This document shows positions 16,800-26,477 of a stretch of 64,000 nt of DNA, one piece after another. A model generated the notes under the pieces. The model did not search any database. It saw only the letters and a list, made by a program, of their open reading frames with translations, and had not been told where the DNA came from. Position numbers and translations under genes: made by a program. This DNA comes from Nocardioides daphniae (lineage in GTDB: Bacteria > Actinomycetota > Actinomycetes > Propionibacteriales > Nocardioidaceae), in NCBI RefSeq assembly GCF_004777465.1, contig NZ_CP038462.1, positions 3,410,001 to 3,474,000 of the forward strand, in the 5' to 3' direction. Positions within the stretch are counted from its first letter, which is position 1, and each line of letters begins with the position of its first letter.

Positions 16800-17924
16800 T
16801 CAGGTCTGCGCCAGCACCTCCTCGTGCCCCACCGACTCCAGCCCCAGCGCCTCTCCGACCGGCGCGCTGGTCAGCAGGCCGGCGTGGGTGCTGAGGCCAC
16901 GGGCCAGACTCGCGTCCGCCCGTAGCGCGCCGCGCCAGCCCTGGTCGGCCACCGCCACGGCGTACGGCAGGGTCGCGTTCGTCAGGGCGTACGTCGAGGT
17001 GTTGGGCACGGCGCCGGGCATGTTGGCCACGCAGTAGAAGGTCGAGCCGTGCACCTGGAAGGTCGGGTCATCGTGGGTGGTCGGGCGGGAGTCCTCGAAG
17101 CAGCCGCTCTGGTCGATCGCGATGTCGACCAGCACGGAGCCGGGCTTCATCTGGGCCACCAGGTCGTTGCTGACCAGCTTGGGTGCGGCGGCGCCGGGGA
17201 TCAACACGGCACCGATGACCAGGTCGGCCTCGCGGACCTGGTCCTCGATCACCAGCTTGGACGAGGCCAGCCCGTGGACCCGGTTGTCGTAGCGCCAGAA
17301 CGACATCCGCAGCTTGTCGAGGTCGGTGTCGAGCAGGGTGACGTCGGCACCCATGCCGAGCGCGATGTTGGCGGCGTTCTGCCCGGAGACGCCGGCGCCG
17401 ATGATGACCACCTTGGCGTTGGCGACACCACCGACGCCGCCCATGAGCACGCCGCGCCCGCCCTCGGCCTTGAGCAGCGCGTGCGCCCCCACCTGCGGCG
17501 CCAGGCAGCCGGCCACCTCCGACATCGGGTAGAGCAGCGGCAGCGAGCCGGAGGGGAGCTGGACGGTCTCGTACGCGATCGCGGTGACCTTGCTGTGGAT
17601 GAGCGCCTCGGTGAGCGGCTTGTCGGCGGCCAGGTGCAGGTAGGTGAAGAGGGTCAGGTCCTCGCGCAGCCGGTGGTACTCCTCGGCGACGGGCTCCTTG
17701 ACCTTGAGCACCATGTCGGCGGAGCCCCAGACCTCGTCCGGGTCGGTGACGAGGGTGGCGCCGGCGGCTGCGTACTCCTCGTCCGTGACCAGTGAGCCGA
17801 GCCCCGCGCCGGACTCGACGAGCACCTGGTGCCCGCGCGAGACGAGCTCGTGCACGCCGACGCGGGTGATGGCCACCCTGTACTCGTTGTTCTTGACCTC
17901 GCGGGGAACGCCGATGACGGTCAT
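16800..17924 (-). CDS. ald: Alanine dehydrogenase
   Basis: This 374-residue NAD-dependent L-alanine dehydrogenase converts alanine to pyruvate and ammonia. It shows the family N-terminus GVPREVKNNEYRVA, substrate-binding Lys in LKVKEP and His in YLHLA, the Rossmann motif GAGVSGQNAA and the DIAIDQSG catalytic Asp segment. ATG at 17924 has AGAAGG about eight bases upstream. It lies 63 bases after the kynureninase stop on the same strand with no hairpin between, so it is probably co-transcribed and would use the alanine that kynureninase releases. Confidence 0.93.
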   Translation of the reverse strand: MTVIGVPREVKNNEYRVAITRVGVHELVSRGHQVLVESGAGLGSLVTDEEYAAAGATLVTDPDEVWGSADMVLKVKEPVAEEYHRLREDLTLFTYLHLAADKPLTEALIHSKVTAIAYETVQLPSGSLPLLYPMSEVAGCLAPQVGAHALLKAEGGRGVLMGGVGGVANAKVVIIGAGVSGQNAANIALGMGADVTLLDTDLDKLRMSFWRYDNRVHGLASSKLVIEDQVREADLVIGAVLIPGAAAPKLVSNDLVAQMKPGSVLVDIAIDQSGCFEDSRPTTHDDPTFQVHGSTFYCVANMPGAVPNTSTYALTNATLPYAVAVADQGWRGALRADASLARGLSTHAGLLTSAPVGEALGLESVGHEEVLAQT

Positions 17925-17987
17925 GGTGGATGCCTTCTCTCTGTCCGCGCCGGTGGGCGCTGGGTGGGGCCGCGGGGGTGTGCGGCG

Positions 17988-19223
17988 TCAGGTGGAGATC
18001 TCGGTCAGCAGCTCGCGTACGTGGCCGAGCGCGAGCAGCACCTCGCCGAAGCTCGTGCTCAGGGGCGACAGGCCGGCGCGCAGGCCGCGCGGGTGGCGGA
18101 AGTCGGGGATGACGCCGCGCTCCCACAGGCCGGCGACGACGTCGCGCATCGCGTCGTGCTCGAGCAGGACGTGGCTGCCCCGGCACTCGGGGTCGCGGGG
18201 TGAGGCGACGGTGACGCCGTGGGGCGCGAGCAGCTCCTCGGCGACCCGGATCGTGAAGTCGGTCAGCAGCACCGACTTGGCCCGGATCGCCGGCATCCCC
18301 GCCTTCTCGACCAGGTCGAGCATGTCCTGCAGCGGCAGCATCCCGACGATCGGCGGGGTGCCGCTGATGAAGCGCCGCATGCCGGCCGCCGGCTCGTAGG
18401 CCCCGCCCATCGCGAACGGCTCCGCGTGACCCATCCACCCGGCGATCGGCTGGACCAGGCGCCCCTGCAGCCGCTCAGCGACGTAGCCGAACGCAGGCGC
18501 GCCCGGCCCGCCGTTGAGGTACTTGTAGCTGCACCCCACCGCCAGGTCGACGCCGTCGGCATCCAGGGCGAGCTCGACCGCGCCCGCCGAGTGGCAGAGG
18601 TCCCAGAGCACCAGCGCGCCCGCCTCGTGGACGGCGGCGGTGATCGCCGGGAGGTCGGCGACGTACGCCGACTTGTAGGCAACGTGGCTGAGCAGGACGA
18701 CCGCGGTGCTCGACGAGACGGCGGCGCGCACCTCCTCGACCGTCACCCCGGCCGCGGGGTCGGGCTCGATCCAGCGCACGGTCAGGCCGCGCTCGGCGGC
18801 GATCGCGTCGACGATGTAGCGGTCGGTGGGGAAGTTCTCGGTGTCGGCGACGACCTCCGTACGCCCGGGGCTGGCGTCCACCGCGGCCCGCAGCAGCTTG
18901 TAGAGCATCACCGTGGTCGAGTCGGCGACGACGGTCTGGCCGGGCGCCGCGCCGAGGACCACCCGCCCGAGCTGGTCGCCCAGCACCAGCGGATGCTCCA
19001 TCCACCGCTCGTCCCAGGAGCGGATCAGGCGTGCGCCCCACTCCTCGGCGACGAACGAGCCGACGCGGTCGCGCGTCCGCACCAGCGGGCGGCCGAGCGA
19101 GTTGCCGTCGAGGTAGGCCAGCACGCCGTCGGGCAGGACGAAGGCGTCACGGTAGGAGGCCAGCGGGTCCTCGGCGTCGAGCCGCCGGGCCTGATCGAGG
19201 AGGTGGGCAGGCAGGTCAGGCAC
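17988..19223 (-). CDS. kynU: Kynureninase
   Basis: This 411-residue PLP enzyme cleaves kynurenine to anthranilate and alanine. It shows YLDGNSLGRPL near the N-terminus, the Asp-containing WDLCHSAGA, and the PLP lysine in GCSYKYLNGGPG, all typical of kynureninases. It starts with GTG inside an eight-base overlap (GTGCCTGA) with the amidohydrolase upstream, so translation is likely coupled. Confidence 0.93.
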   Translation of the reverse strand: MPDLPAHLLDQARRLDAEDPLASYRDAFVLPDGVLAYLDGNSLGRPLVRTRDRVGSFVAEEWGARLIRSWDERWMEHPLVLGDQLGRVVLGAAPGQTVVADSTTVMLYKLLRAAVDASPGRTEVVADTENFPTDRYIVDAIAAERGLTVRWIEPDPAAGVTVEEVRAAVSSSTAVVLLSHVAYKSAYVADLPAITAAVHEAGALVLWDLCHSAGAVELALDADGVDLAVGCSYKYLNGGPGAPAFGYVAERLQGRLVQPIAGWMGHAEPFAMGGAYEPAAGMRRFISGTPPIVGMLPLQDMLDLVEKAGMPAIRAKSVLLTDFTIRVAEELLAPHGVTVASPRDPECRGSHVLLEHDAMRDVVAGLWERGVIPDFRHPRGLRAGLSPLSTSFGEVLLALGHVRELLTEIST

Positions 19224-20208
19224 GAATCTCCTCCAGGGGTGCAGCAGTGAGGCGCCGGCAGTCGGCGAGCCAGGCGATGGTCTCCTCGGCGGTCGTCGGC
19301 AGGGGCCGTGGCGACACGAGCAGCCGGTCGACCGGCACCGGGCCGGGTCCGGTCACCCCGGTGAGGGCGACGAGCAGCTCGTCGCCCGCGAGCCCCGCCT
19401 CACCCAACGCACGGATCTCGCCCGGGTTCACCCCGGCCGGCGCGGGCCCGTTGCCGGCGTCGGTGCCGTACACGACCCGCCCGCCGAGGGCGCGGAACCG
19501 GCGTACGTTGTCGAGCGCGCGCTCACGGTCCGCACCGTCGTGGATGGCCAGGGTCGAGCACCAGGTCATCGACCGGCCGCGACGCAGCAGCTCGTCGGGC
19601 ACGCTCTCGGTCCACGGCGCGTGGGCGAGCAGGTCGGCACCGACCTCGACGGCCCGGGCGACCTGGCCCTCCCCCTCGGCGTGCACGGCGACCGGCAGGC
19701 CGGCGTCGTGCGCCGCCGCGACCAGCGCCGCCAGCGTCGCGTCGTCGAGCAGCGCCATGTCGGCATTGAGGGCGACCTTGACCAGGTCGTACCCGGCCGC
19801 GACGACCGCCGTCACCGCACGCCGTGCCGCCGCCGGGGCGTCGACGGCGCGGATCGACGCTTCCGGCGCCCACGACCGGCCCGACGGGTAGCCCCCGGGC
19901 GCGGTGTGGAACGGCCCCGCGACCCGGACCTGCAGCCCACTCGGCGGGCGGCCCCGCCACCCCAGCGCAGCCTCGGGCTCCCAGCCGAGGTCGTGCACCT
20001 CGACCACGGGCGACTCCGCCAGGTCGGCCAGGTCGACGAGCCCGAGGTGGACGTGCCGGTCGACCACACCGGGCATCACCGTCACAGGCTGCGGTCGTAC
20101 GCCCGCAGGCACCGCCCCGACCCGCTCCACGACGCCGTCGCTCACCCGGAGCAGGGACGGTCCGCGCCGCTCCCCGTCCCAGCAGTCGGCGACCGCGTGC
20201 TCAGGCAC
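19216..20208 (-). CDS. Metal-dependent amidohydrolase, candidate N-formylkynurenine formamidase
   Basis: This 330-residue amidohydrolase-superfamily protein, imidazolonepropionase-like, shows the complete metal site: HVH in VVDRHVHLGL, a Lys in LVKVALNAD suited to carboxylation, His in VAVHAEGEG and LAHAPWTE, and the late Asp in YGTDAGNG. It lies between tryptophan dioxygenase and kynureninase, where the formamidase KynB is expected, and no KynB-type cyclase is present. I infer that it hydrolyses N-formylkynurenine; this activity is not established for the family. GTG start in an eight-base overlap with the dioxygenase. Confidence 0.75.
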   Translation of the reverse strand: MPEHAVADCWDGERRGPSLLRVSDGVVERVGAVPAGVRPQPVTVMPGVVDRHVHLGLVDLADLAESPVVEVHDLGWEPEAALGWRGRPPSGLQVRVAGPFHTAPGGYPSGRSWAPEASIRAVDAPAAARRAVTAVVAAGYDLVKVALNADMALLDDATLAALVAAAHDAGLPVAVHAEGEGQVARAVEVGADLLAHAPWTESVPDELLRRGRSMTWCSTLAIHDGADRERALDNVRRFRALGGRVVYGTDAGNGPAPAGVNPGEIRALGEAGLAGDELLVALTGVTGPGPVPVDRLLVSPRPLPTTAEETIAWLADCRRLTAAPLEEIRA

Positions 20209-21055
20209 CGATCTGGGTCCGCACGCGGTAGAGCTCGGGGAAGAAGGTCAGGTCGAGCGCCCGCCTCAAGAAGTCGACGCCCGAGCTGCCGCCGGTGCCG
20301 GTCTTGAAGCCGATGGTGCGCTGCACCGTGCGCAGGTGGCGGAAGCGCCAGAGCTGGAAGGCGTCCTCGAGGTCGACCAGGTCCTCGCAGACCGCGTACG
20401 CCGCCCAGTGCCGCTCGGGGTCGCCGTAGACCTCCGCGAAGACGTCGACCAGCTCGGGCACCTCGACCCACGCCCGGCGGACGTCGCGCTCGAGGACAGC
20501 GGCCGGGACGTCGAGCCCGGTCCGCGCGAGGTGGCGCAAAAACTCGTCGTACACGGTCGGCTCGTCGAGCAGCCGGGCCAGCGAGGCCTGCGTCCCGGGC
20601 CGCGCGTGGAAGACGGGCAGCATCTCGGCGTTCTTGTTGCCGAGGATGAACTCGACCGAGCGGTACTGGTGCGACTGGAAGCCCGACGAGGAGCCCAGGA
20701 AGCCGCGGAACTCGGCGTACTCGCTCGGCGTCAGGGTGGCGAGCACCGACCACTGCTCAGCCAGCGTGCGGAAGATGTGCTTGACCCGGGCGAGCGCCTT
20801 ACGGGCCCGGCTCGGCTCGTCGGCGGCGAAGTGCGCGCGCACCGCGGTCAGCTCGTGCAGGACCAGCTTGAACCAGAGCTCGGTGGTCTGGTGCTGGACG
20901 ATGAAGAGCAGCTCGTCGGGGTGCTCGGGCTGGCTCAGCGGGTGCTGCGCGGCGAGCAGCTGGTCGAGGCCGAGGTAGGAGGCGTAGTCCAGGACGCTGG
21001 AGAAATCCGTGCGGATCCCCTCCTCGAGCGGACGTTCGCCGGGTCCGCCTGCCAT
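20201..21055 (-). CDS. kynA: Tryptophan 2,3-dioxygenase
   Basis: This 284-residue heme enzyme opens the indole ring of tryptophan to N-formylkynurenine. It shows the active-site His in FIVQHQTTELWFKL, the SSSGFQSHQYR substrate segment and the heme-ligand His in RFRHLRTVQRTIG followed by TGTGGSSG. I start at the ATG at 21055 rather than further upstream because GGTGGTGAGG precedes it and the family begins near this point. First gene of the kynA-amidohydrolase-kynU-ald unit, divergent from the AlkD-type gene. Confidence 0.93.
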   Translation of the reverse strand: MAGGPGERPLEEGIRTDFSSVLDYASYLGLDQLLAAQHPLSQPEHPDELLFIVQHQTTELWFKLVLHELTAVRAHFAADEPSRARKALARVKHIFRTLAEQWSVLATLTPSEYAEFRGFLGSSSGFQSHQYRSVEFILGNKNAEMLPVFHARPGTQASLARLLDEPTVYDEFLRHLARTGLDVPAAVLERDVRRAWVEVPELVDVFAEVYGDPERHWAAYAVCEDLVDLEDAFQLWRFRHLRTVQRTIGFKTGTGGSSGVDFLRRALDLTFFPELYRVRTQIGA

Positions 21056-21146
21056 CCACCTCACCACCTTTCGTTGCGGAGCACTGTCACCATCTTGACC
21101 GAGGAGGTGGCGTGCGTCACATCGTTGCACCCGCCAGACTGACGGC

Positions 21147-21881
21147 GTGCCCACCGCCTCCGACGTCCGCTCCGCCCTCGCCGCAGTCGCCGACCCCGAC
21201 GACGCGGTCGGCTACGCGCGCTTCTTCCAGACCCAGCCCGGCGGCTACGGCGAGGGCGACGTCTTCATCGGCGTACGGGTGCCGAAGGCGCGGAAGGTCG
21301 CGACGGCGTACGCAGCCCTTCCGCTCGACGAGGTGCGCGACCTGCTCGACGACGTCGAGCACGAGCACCGGTTCACCGCGCTGGTGATCGCGGTCGAGGC
21401 GTTCAAGCGGGCGCTGCGGCCGCGTACGCGCGACGACGAGCTGCGCGCACGGCTCCACGCGCTCTACCTCGACGCGGTGCTCGCCGGCTGCGTCGACAAC
21501 TGGGACCTGGTCGACGTCTCCGCCGAGTGGCTGGTCGGTGAGCACGTGCGTACGACCGGGGCCGGCACCGCGCTCCTCCACCGGCTCGCGGGCGACGACG
21601 ACCTGTGGCGGCGACGCGTCGGGGTCATCGCCACCGTTGCCTTCATCAAGGCCGGCGACCCCGCGCCCACCTTCGCGGTGGCCGAGCAGGTGCTCGACGA
21701 CCGGCGCGACCTCGTCCAGAAGGCGACCGGGTGGATGCTGCGCGAGGTCGGCAAGCGGGTCGACCGGGCCCTGCTGGTCGACTTCCTCACCGACCACGCC
21801 GCCGGCATGGGGCGCACCGCGCTCTCCTACGCCACCGAGCACCTCGACGCCGAGCTGCGTGCGCACCTGCGCTCCCTGTGA
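21147..21881 (+). CDS. AlkD-type DNA alkylation repair protein
   Basis: This 244-residue all-helical HEAT-like-repeat protein has an N-terminal segment FFQTQPGGYGEGDVFIGVRVP and the NWDLVD motif that are typical of AlkD-family glycosylases, which remove positively charged alkylated purines without base flipping. GTG start 91 bases from the divergent dioxygenase. No neighbouring adaptive-response gene is visible. Confidence 0.85.
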   Translation: MPTASDVRSALAAVADPDDAVGYARFFQTQPGGYGEGDVFIGVRVPKARKVATAYAALPLDEVRDLLDDVEHEHRFTALVIAVEAFKRALRPRTRDDELRARLHALYLDAVLAGCVDNWDLVDVSAEWLVGEHVRTTGAGTALLHRLAGDDDLWRRRVGVIATVAFIKAGDPAPTFAVAEQVLDDRRDLVQKATGWMLREVGKRVDRALLVDFLTDHAAGMGRTALSYATEHLDAELRAHLRSL

Positions 21882-21972
21882 GGCTCCGTCGACGTGACGC
21901 GCCACCACTTGCGCGCCACAATGGGCCGGCGCCCGCTCCACCGGAGACGTGGGCGGACGGTGAGGGGGTCAG

Positions 21973-22665
21973 ATGAAGGTCGTCGTGCTGACGGGAGCCG
22001 GCATCTCCGCGGAGAGCGGCGTGCCGACGTTCCGCGACAGTGACGGGCTCTGGGAGGGCCACGACGTCATGGAGGTGGCCACCCCCGAGGGGTTCGCCGC
22101 CGACCCCGCGCTGGTGCAGCGCTTCTACGACCTGCGCCGCGCCCACCTCGCCAAGGTCGACACCAACCCGGCGCACCTCGCGCTGGCCCGCCTCGAGCAG
22201 GCGCTCGGCGACGACCTGCTCGTCATCACGCAGAACGTCGACGACCTCCACGAGCGCGCCGGCTCCACGCGCGTCCTGCACATGCACGGCGAGCTCAGGT
22301 CGGCGCTCTGCCTGGCCTGCGCCGACCGCTTCCCGTGGGAGGGCGACCTCGCCCACTCCCCCGCCTGCCCCGGCTGCGACGAGGCGATGCTCCGCCCCGA
22401 CGTGGTCTGGTTCGGCGAGATGCCCTACCGCATGGACGAGGCGCTGCAGGCCCTGCAAGAGGCCGACCTCTTCGTCGCCGTCGGCACCTCCGCGCACGTG
22501 CAACCGGCCGCTGCCTTCGTCCACTGGGCGGCCGAGCAGGGCGCCCGCACCCTGGAGATCAACCTCGCGGAGACCCTCTCCACCGACGACTTCGACGAGT
22601 CCCGGCAGGGGCGTGCTGGCGACCTCGTGCCGCGCTGGGTCGAGGAGCTCCTGGCCGGTCGCTGA
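21973..22665 (+). CDS. cobB: SIR2-family NAD-dependent protein deacylase (CobB-type)
   Basis: This 230-residue sirtuin shows the GAGIS NAD motif, TQNVDDLHERAG, catalytic His in MHGEL, two Cys pairs (CLAC, CPGC) for structural zinc and GTSAHVQPAA. FYDLRR supplies the Tyr-x-x-Arg pair linked in class III sirtuins such as SIRT5 and CobB to succinyl-lysine removal, so both deacetylase and desuccinylase activity are possible. Stand-alone gene. Confidence 0.9.
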   Translation: MKVVVLTGAGISAESGVPTFRDSDGLWEGHDVMEVATPEGFAADPALVQRFYDLRRAHLAKVDTNPAHLALARLEQALGDDLLVITQNVDDLHERAGSTRVLHMHGELRSALCLACADRFPWEGDLAHSPACPGCDEAMLRPDVVWFGEMPYRMDEALQALQEADLFVAVGTSAHVQPAAAFVHWAAEQGARTLEINLAETLSTDDFDESRQGRAGDLVPRWVEELLAGR

Positions 22666-22700
22666 GCAGCCGCTGGGCAGTCGCTGGGCAGTCGCGGGCC

Positions 22701-23348
22701 TCAGGGCCAGGGCGGCAGCTCGGGCAGCCCGGGACGTCCGCGGCCGACCAGCCAGGCCAACGTCTGGCGCTCGTCGAGCCCGCCCGGGACCTCGACCCCC
22801 GGCGCCCGTCGCGGCAGCCGGCGCAACTCGCCGGGCAGCAGGAAGGCGACGAAGTCGTCGGACCAGTCGTCGGCGGTGAAGCCAAGGTCGAGGTCGATGC
22901 GGTGGATCTCCACCTCCCGCCAGCGCGCGACCAGCAGTCGGGTCGCGGGGCGCAGGTGCCCGTCCCACTCGAGCTCGTACGTCCACCCCTCCGCGTCGAC
23001 GGCCCGGATCGCGGCCAGGCAGCGGGTGTCGGCGGCGACGAGGTCGTGGACCAGCGCGGAGGCCGGCTGGGTGGCGCTGCTCTCGATCTCGGCCTCACGC
23101 CCGGCGGTGCCGCCCGGGTAGCGCACGGCCGGCGTGCGGGAGCGTGCTCCCTCCGCCAGCCGGGTCGTGGAGTCGGCGTGCCGGGCCAGGTGGGCGATGA
23201 CGTGGGAGCGGTCCCAGCCGGGCAGCGGGCTGGGCTCGTCGACCTGGCGCTGGGTCACGCCGGCGAGCTGCGCCTCGAGCGCGGCGTGGCTGCGCGCGAT
23301 CTGCTCGACCAGCGCGGGCGCCTCCTCGGGCGTGGGCAGCGGACTCAT
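22701..23348 (-). CDS. Maleylpyruvate isomerase-family (mycothiol-dependent, DinB fold) protein
   Basis: This 215-residue member of the mycothiol maleylpyruvate isomerase/DinB superfamily shows metal-binding His in SHVIAHLARH and the late E-x-x-x-H pair in REVEIHRIDLDLGF, matching the zinc site of the family. No aromatic ring-cleavage gene is close, so its substrate is open; mycothiol transfer or isomerisation is inferred. Its ATG overlaps the stop of the histidine kinase (ATGA), so the two are co-translated. Confidence 0.78.
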   Translation of the reverse strand: MSPLPTPEEAPALVEQIARSHAALEAQLAGVTQRQVDEPSPLPGWDRSHVIAHLARHADSTTRLAEGARSRTPAVRYPGGTAGREAEIESSATQPASALVHDLVAADTRCLAAIRAVDAEGWTYELEWDGHLRPATRLLVARWREVEIHRIDLDLGFTADDWSDDFVAFLLPGELRRLPRRAPGVEVPGGLDERQTLAWLVGRGRPGLPELPPWP

Positions 23349-25130
23349 GCGTCGGCCGCCGGCAGGAGGACGCGGATGGTGGTGCCCACGCCCAGCTCGG
23401 AGTCGACGGTGACCCGGCCGCCGTGGCGCTGGACGATGCGGCGCAGGATCGGCAGGCCGAGCCCGGTGGGTCGCTTGAGGGCGTCGGGGTTGGTCGACCG
23501 GAAGAACTCGGCGAAGAGCATCGAGCGGTCGGTCTCGGAGATGCCGATGCCCTCGTCGCGGCACTCCAGCACCACGCACTCGCTCGCGGGCGACGCTGAG
23601 GGTGACCTGGTCGCCGGGGTCGGAGTACTTGATGGCGTTGGAGAGCACGTTGGTGACCACGCGGACCAGCTCGGCCCGGTCGCCCTCGACGACCTGCGGC
23701 TGCTCGCAGGGCTCGATCCGTACGCTGACCCCGCGCCGCTCGGCGGCCAGCTGCTGCATCTCGACGGCCTCCTCGAGCACCCCGACGAGGTCGATCCGCA
23801 CCCGTTCGAGCGGGTGGGCGGGGTTGCCCAGCCGGCTGAGCGTGAGCAGGTCCTCGGCGAGGCGGTCGAGGCGTTGGGCGCCCCTGCCGATCGCGGCGAG
23901 CGACCGCTGCCAGTCGTGCGGGACGTCGGGGGAGGACTCGAGCAGCTCGAGGTGGCCGAGGATGACGCCGATCGGGTTGCGCAGCTCGTGGGACATCGTG
24001 GAGATCAGCTGGCTGCGGTAGGCGTCGAGCCGCAGGAGCTGCTCGGTCAGCTGCTGCTCGCGCTCGTGGGCCCGGGCGTTGAGCACCGCCCGGCCGAGGT
24101 CGCGGCCGACGTCGAGGGCGGCGACGCTCTCGCTGGCGGTCCAGCGCGGGGTGTCGAGCGCGCGGACGATGACGATCGTCCCGATGAACTCACCCGCCGC
24201 CCCGATCGGCACCAGCACGCAGGTCCCGATGCCGGTGGAGCTCATGAACTTCTCCACGACCATCACGTGCTCGGCGGTGAGGATGTCGTCGGCCCACACC
24301 TCGCCGGGCTCGAAGACGACGACCGTGTTGGTGCGCCAGGCACGCTCCACCATCAGGTCGAGCGCCTCGAAGAGGAACCGCCCACCTCGCATCTTCTCCG
24401 GGATCACCTTGTAGGTGCCGGACTCACGCAGGTGCACCTGGAAGTCGGTGGCGCTGAAGCCCTCGCGCAGCTTGGAGTGGGCCAGTTCGAGCAGCTCGTC
24501 CAGCCCCATGGCGTTGCTCGCCTGCCGGATGAACCGGCGGGTGAGGTCGGCGAACCGGACGCGCTGGAGCAGCTCCTCGCGCTCCACGGCGTTGACCACG
24601 GCGGTGAAGCCGAGCTGGAGGCGGTCGGAGAGCTCGAGCAGGTCGTCGCCCTTGGGCCGTCGCCCGTCCTCGGGCTCGTCGAGGTGCAGCACGGCACGCA
24701 GCCGGTCGTCCTCGTCGGTGAGCAGCGCGACGATCATGTCGTCGGTGTGCCAGGCGTCCGGCCCCTCGATCTCCTCGAACGTCGGCATGTAGCCGTAGGT
24801 CTCGAGCAGGTCGTAGGTCTGCGGCGTACGCCACTCGCGGGCGATGAAGGTGAAGGCGCCGTAGGTCGCCCCGGTCTCGTAGACCGGGGCCATCACGTCG
24901 AAGGGGCGGGCCTGGCCGAGCAGCTTCGCCTCGGCGTCGGGGTTGTTGTGGATGGCGACGAACTCGAGCATCCGGTCGGCTCGGAGCACCTCGATGGCAC
25001 AGACCTTGAAGGGGGTCTGCTCGGCGATCGACTCGGCGAAGCGTGCGATCGCCTGCCGGTCGGCAGGCGTGCCCCACATGTCCGTGCGCACGCGCTCGGC
25101 AGCCGGCGCTGGCTGCTGCCTTTCGTCCAT
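23345..25130 (-). CDS. GAF-domain sensor histidine kinase (frameshifted near 23590)
   Basis: A cytosolic sensor kinase with no membrane segment: about 330 residues of GAF-like sensing region, a HisKA helix with phospho-acceptor His in STMSHELRNPIG, and a HATPase domain with the N-box NVLSNAIKY, then after the break DEGIGIS and PTGLGLPI. The frame changes near 23590 within the ATPase domain; both halves are well conserved, so a base-call error is likely. ATG at 25130 follows GGGGGACGGG; an ATG at 25145 is also possible. No response regulator is adjacent, so it may act on a distant one. Confidence 0.82.
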
Positions 25131-25201
25131 CGACCCGTCCCCCATTGGCTCACTGTGCCACCGATCACATCAAACACGGGAACGTCACGCTCCTGTACCC
25201 C

Positions 25202-25237
25202 TTCGACACCGGGAAAATTCTGGTTACTCTTCAGTAC
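25202..25237 (+). promoter_or_regulatory. Candidate leaderless promoter of the acyl-CoA dehydrogenase gene
   Basis: TTCGAC (25202-25207) and TACTCT (25225-25230) are 17 bases apart, and the -10 ends only seven bases before the ATG at 25238. With no Shine-Dalgarno visible, the transcript probably begins at or next to the start codon. Confidence 0.4.
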
Positions 25238-26381
25238 ATGACGCGCGAGATCTACAACGAGGACCACGAGGCATTCCGAGCATCGGTCAAGGAGTTCCTG
25301 GACCGTGAGGTCGTCCCCCACCTCGACACCTACACCGAGAACCACGGCCTGACCCGCGACTTCTGGCTCGCGGCCGGCGCAGCGGGCCTCCTGGGCCTGG
25401 AGATCCCGGAGGAGTTCGGCGGCTCCGAGGCCGGCGACTACCGCTTCAACGCGGTCATGACCGAGGAGCTGGCCAAGGTCAACATGACCCTGCCGAGCTG
25501 CCTGGGCATCCACGCCGACATCACCGTGCCCTACCTGGTGCACCTCACCGACGACGAGCAGAAGAAGCGCTGGCTGCCGAAGGCCGCCTCCGGCGAGCTG
25601 CTCACCGCCATCGGCATGACCGAGCCCGGCGGCGGCTCCGACCTCGCCAACCTGAAGACCACCGCGGTGCGCGACGGTGACGACTGGATCATCAACGGCT
25701 CCAAGACCTTCATCACCAACGGCGGCTCGGCCGACCTGGTGCTGGTCGCCGCCCGCACCGCCCCGGAGAAGAAGGCCAAGGGCATCTCGCTCTTCGCCGT
25801 CGACACCTCGCTGCGGGATTCTCCGTCGGCCGCGTGCTCGACAAGGTCGCCAGGACGACTCCGACACCGCCGAGCTGGCCTTCGAGAACGTCCGCGTCTC
25901 GAACGACGACCTGGTCGGCCCCCTCGACACCGGCTTCATCTCGATGATGCAGTTCCTGCCGCAGGAGCGCCTCGGCTCGGCCGTCACCAACCTGGCCCAC
26001 GCTGCGCAGATCCTCGAGGAGACGATCCAGTACGCCAAGGACCGGAAGGCCTTCGGCGTCTCGATCGGCTCCTTCCAGAACACCCAGTTCCTGCTGGCCG
26101 AGCTGACCACCAAGGTCGAGGTCACCCAGGCCTACATCGACCAGTGCGTCATGAAGCACACCCGCCACGAGCTCACCCCGGTCGACGCCGCGAAGGCCAA
26201 GTGGTGGTCGTCGCAGGTGCAGTCGGAGGTGCTGGACCACTGCGTCCAGATCCACGGCGGGTACGGCTACATGAACGAGTACCGCGTGGCGCGTGCCTGG
26301 CGCGACGCCCGCGTGACGAAGATCTGGGCCGGCTCCAACGAGATCATGAAGATGCTGATCGGTCGTGATCTGGGTCTCTGA
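25238..26381 (+). CDS. Long-chain-type acyl-CoA dehydrogenase (two frameshifts near 25816 and 25853)
   Basis: This FAD enzyme of beta-oxidation shows the expected blocks: AIGMTEPGGGSDLANLKT for FAD and substrate, WIINGSKTFITNG, PQERLGSAV, and C-terminal CVQIHGGYGYMNEYRVAR and WAGSNEIMKMLIGR. The catalytic Glu is not in the usual medium-chain position (the site reads WAG), but ILEETIQYAKDRKAFG matches the long-chain/isovaleryl arrangement. The text needs one base restored near 25816 and another near 25853 to read GFSVGRVLDKVGQDDSDTAE. Both breaks lie within 40 bases of conserved sequence. Confidence 0.85.
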
Positions 26382-26477
26382 CCCTGCATCCGACTCCACG
26401 GAAGGCCGTCACCCCTCGGGGTGGCGGCCTTCCTGCGTCCGGGCGGCTCCGCTCGACGGGCGCCAGGAGGGTCCCGA

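Noticed and set aside
22335..25241. A 968-codon open frame on the plus strand
   Set aside because: Antisense to the histidine kinase and MPI-family genes; only its first part overlaps the real sirtuin gene in another frame.
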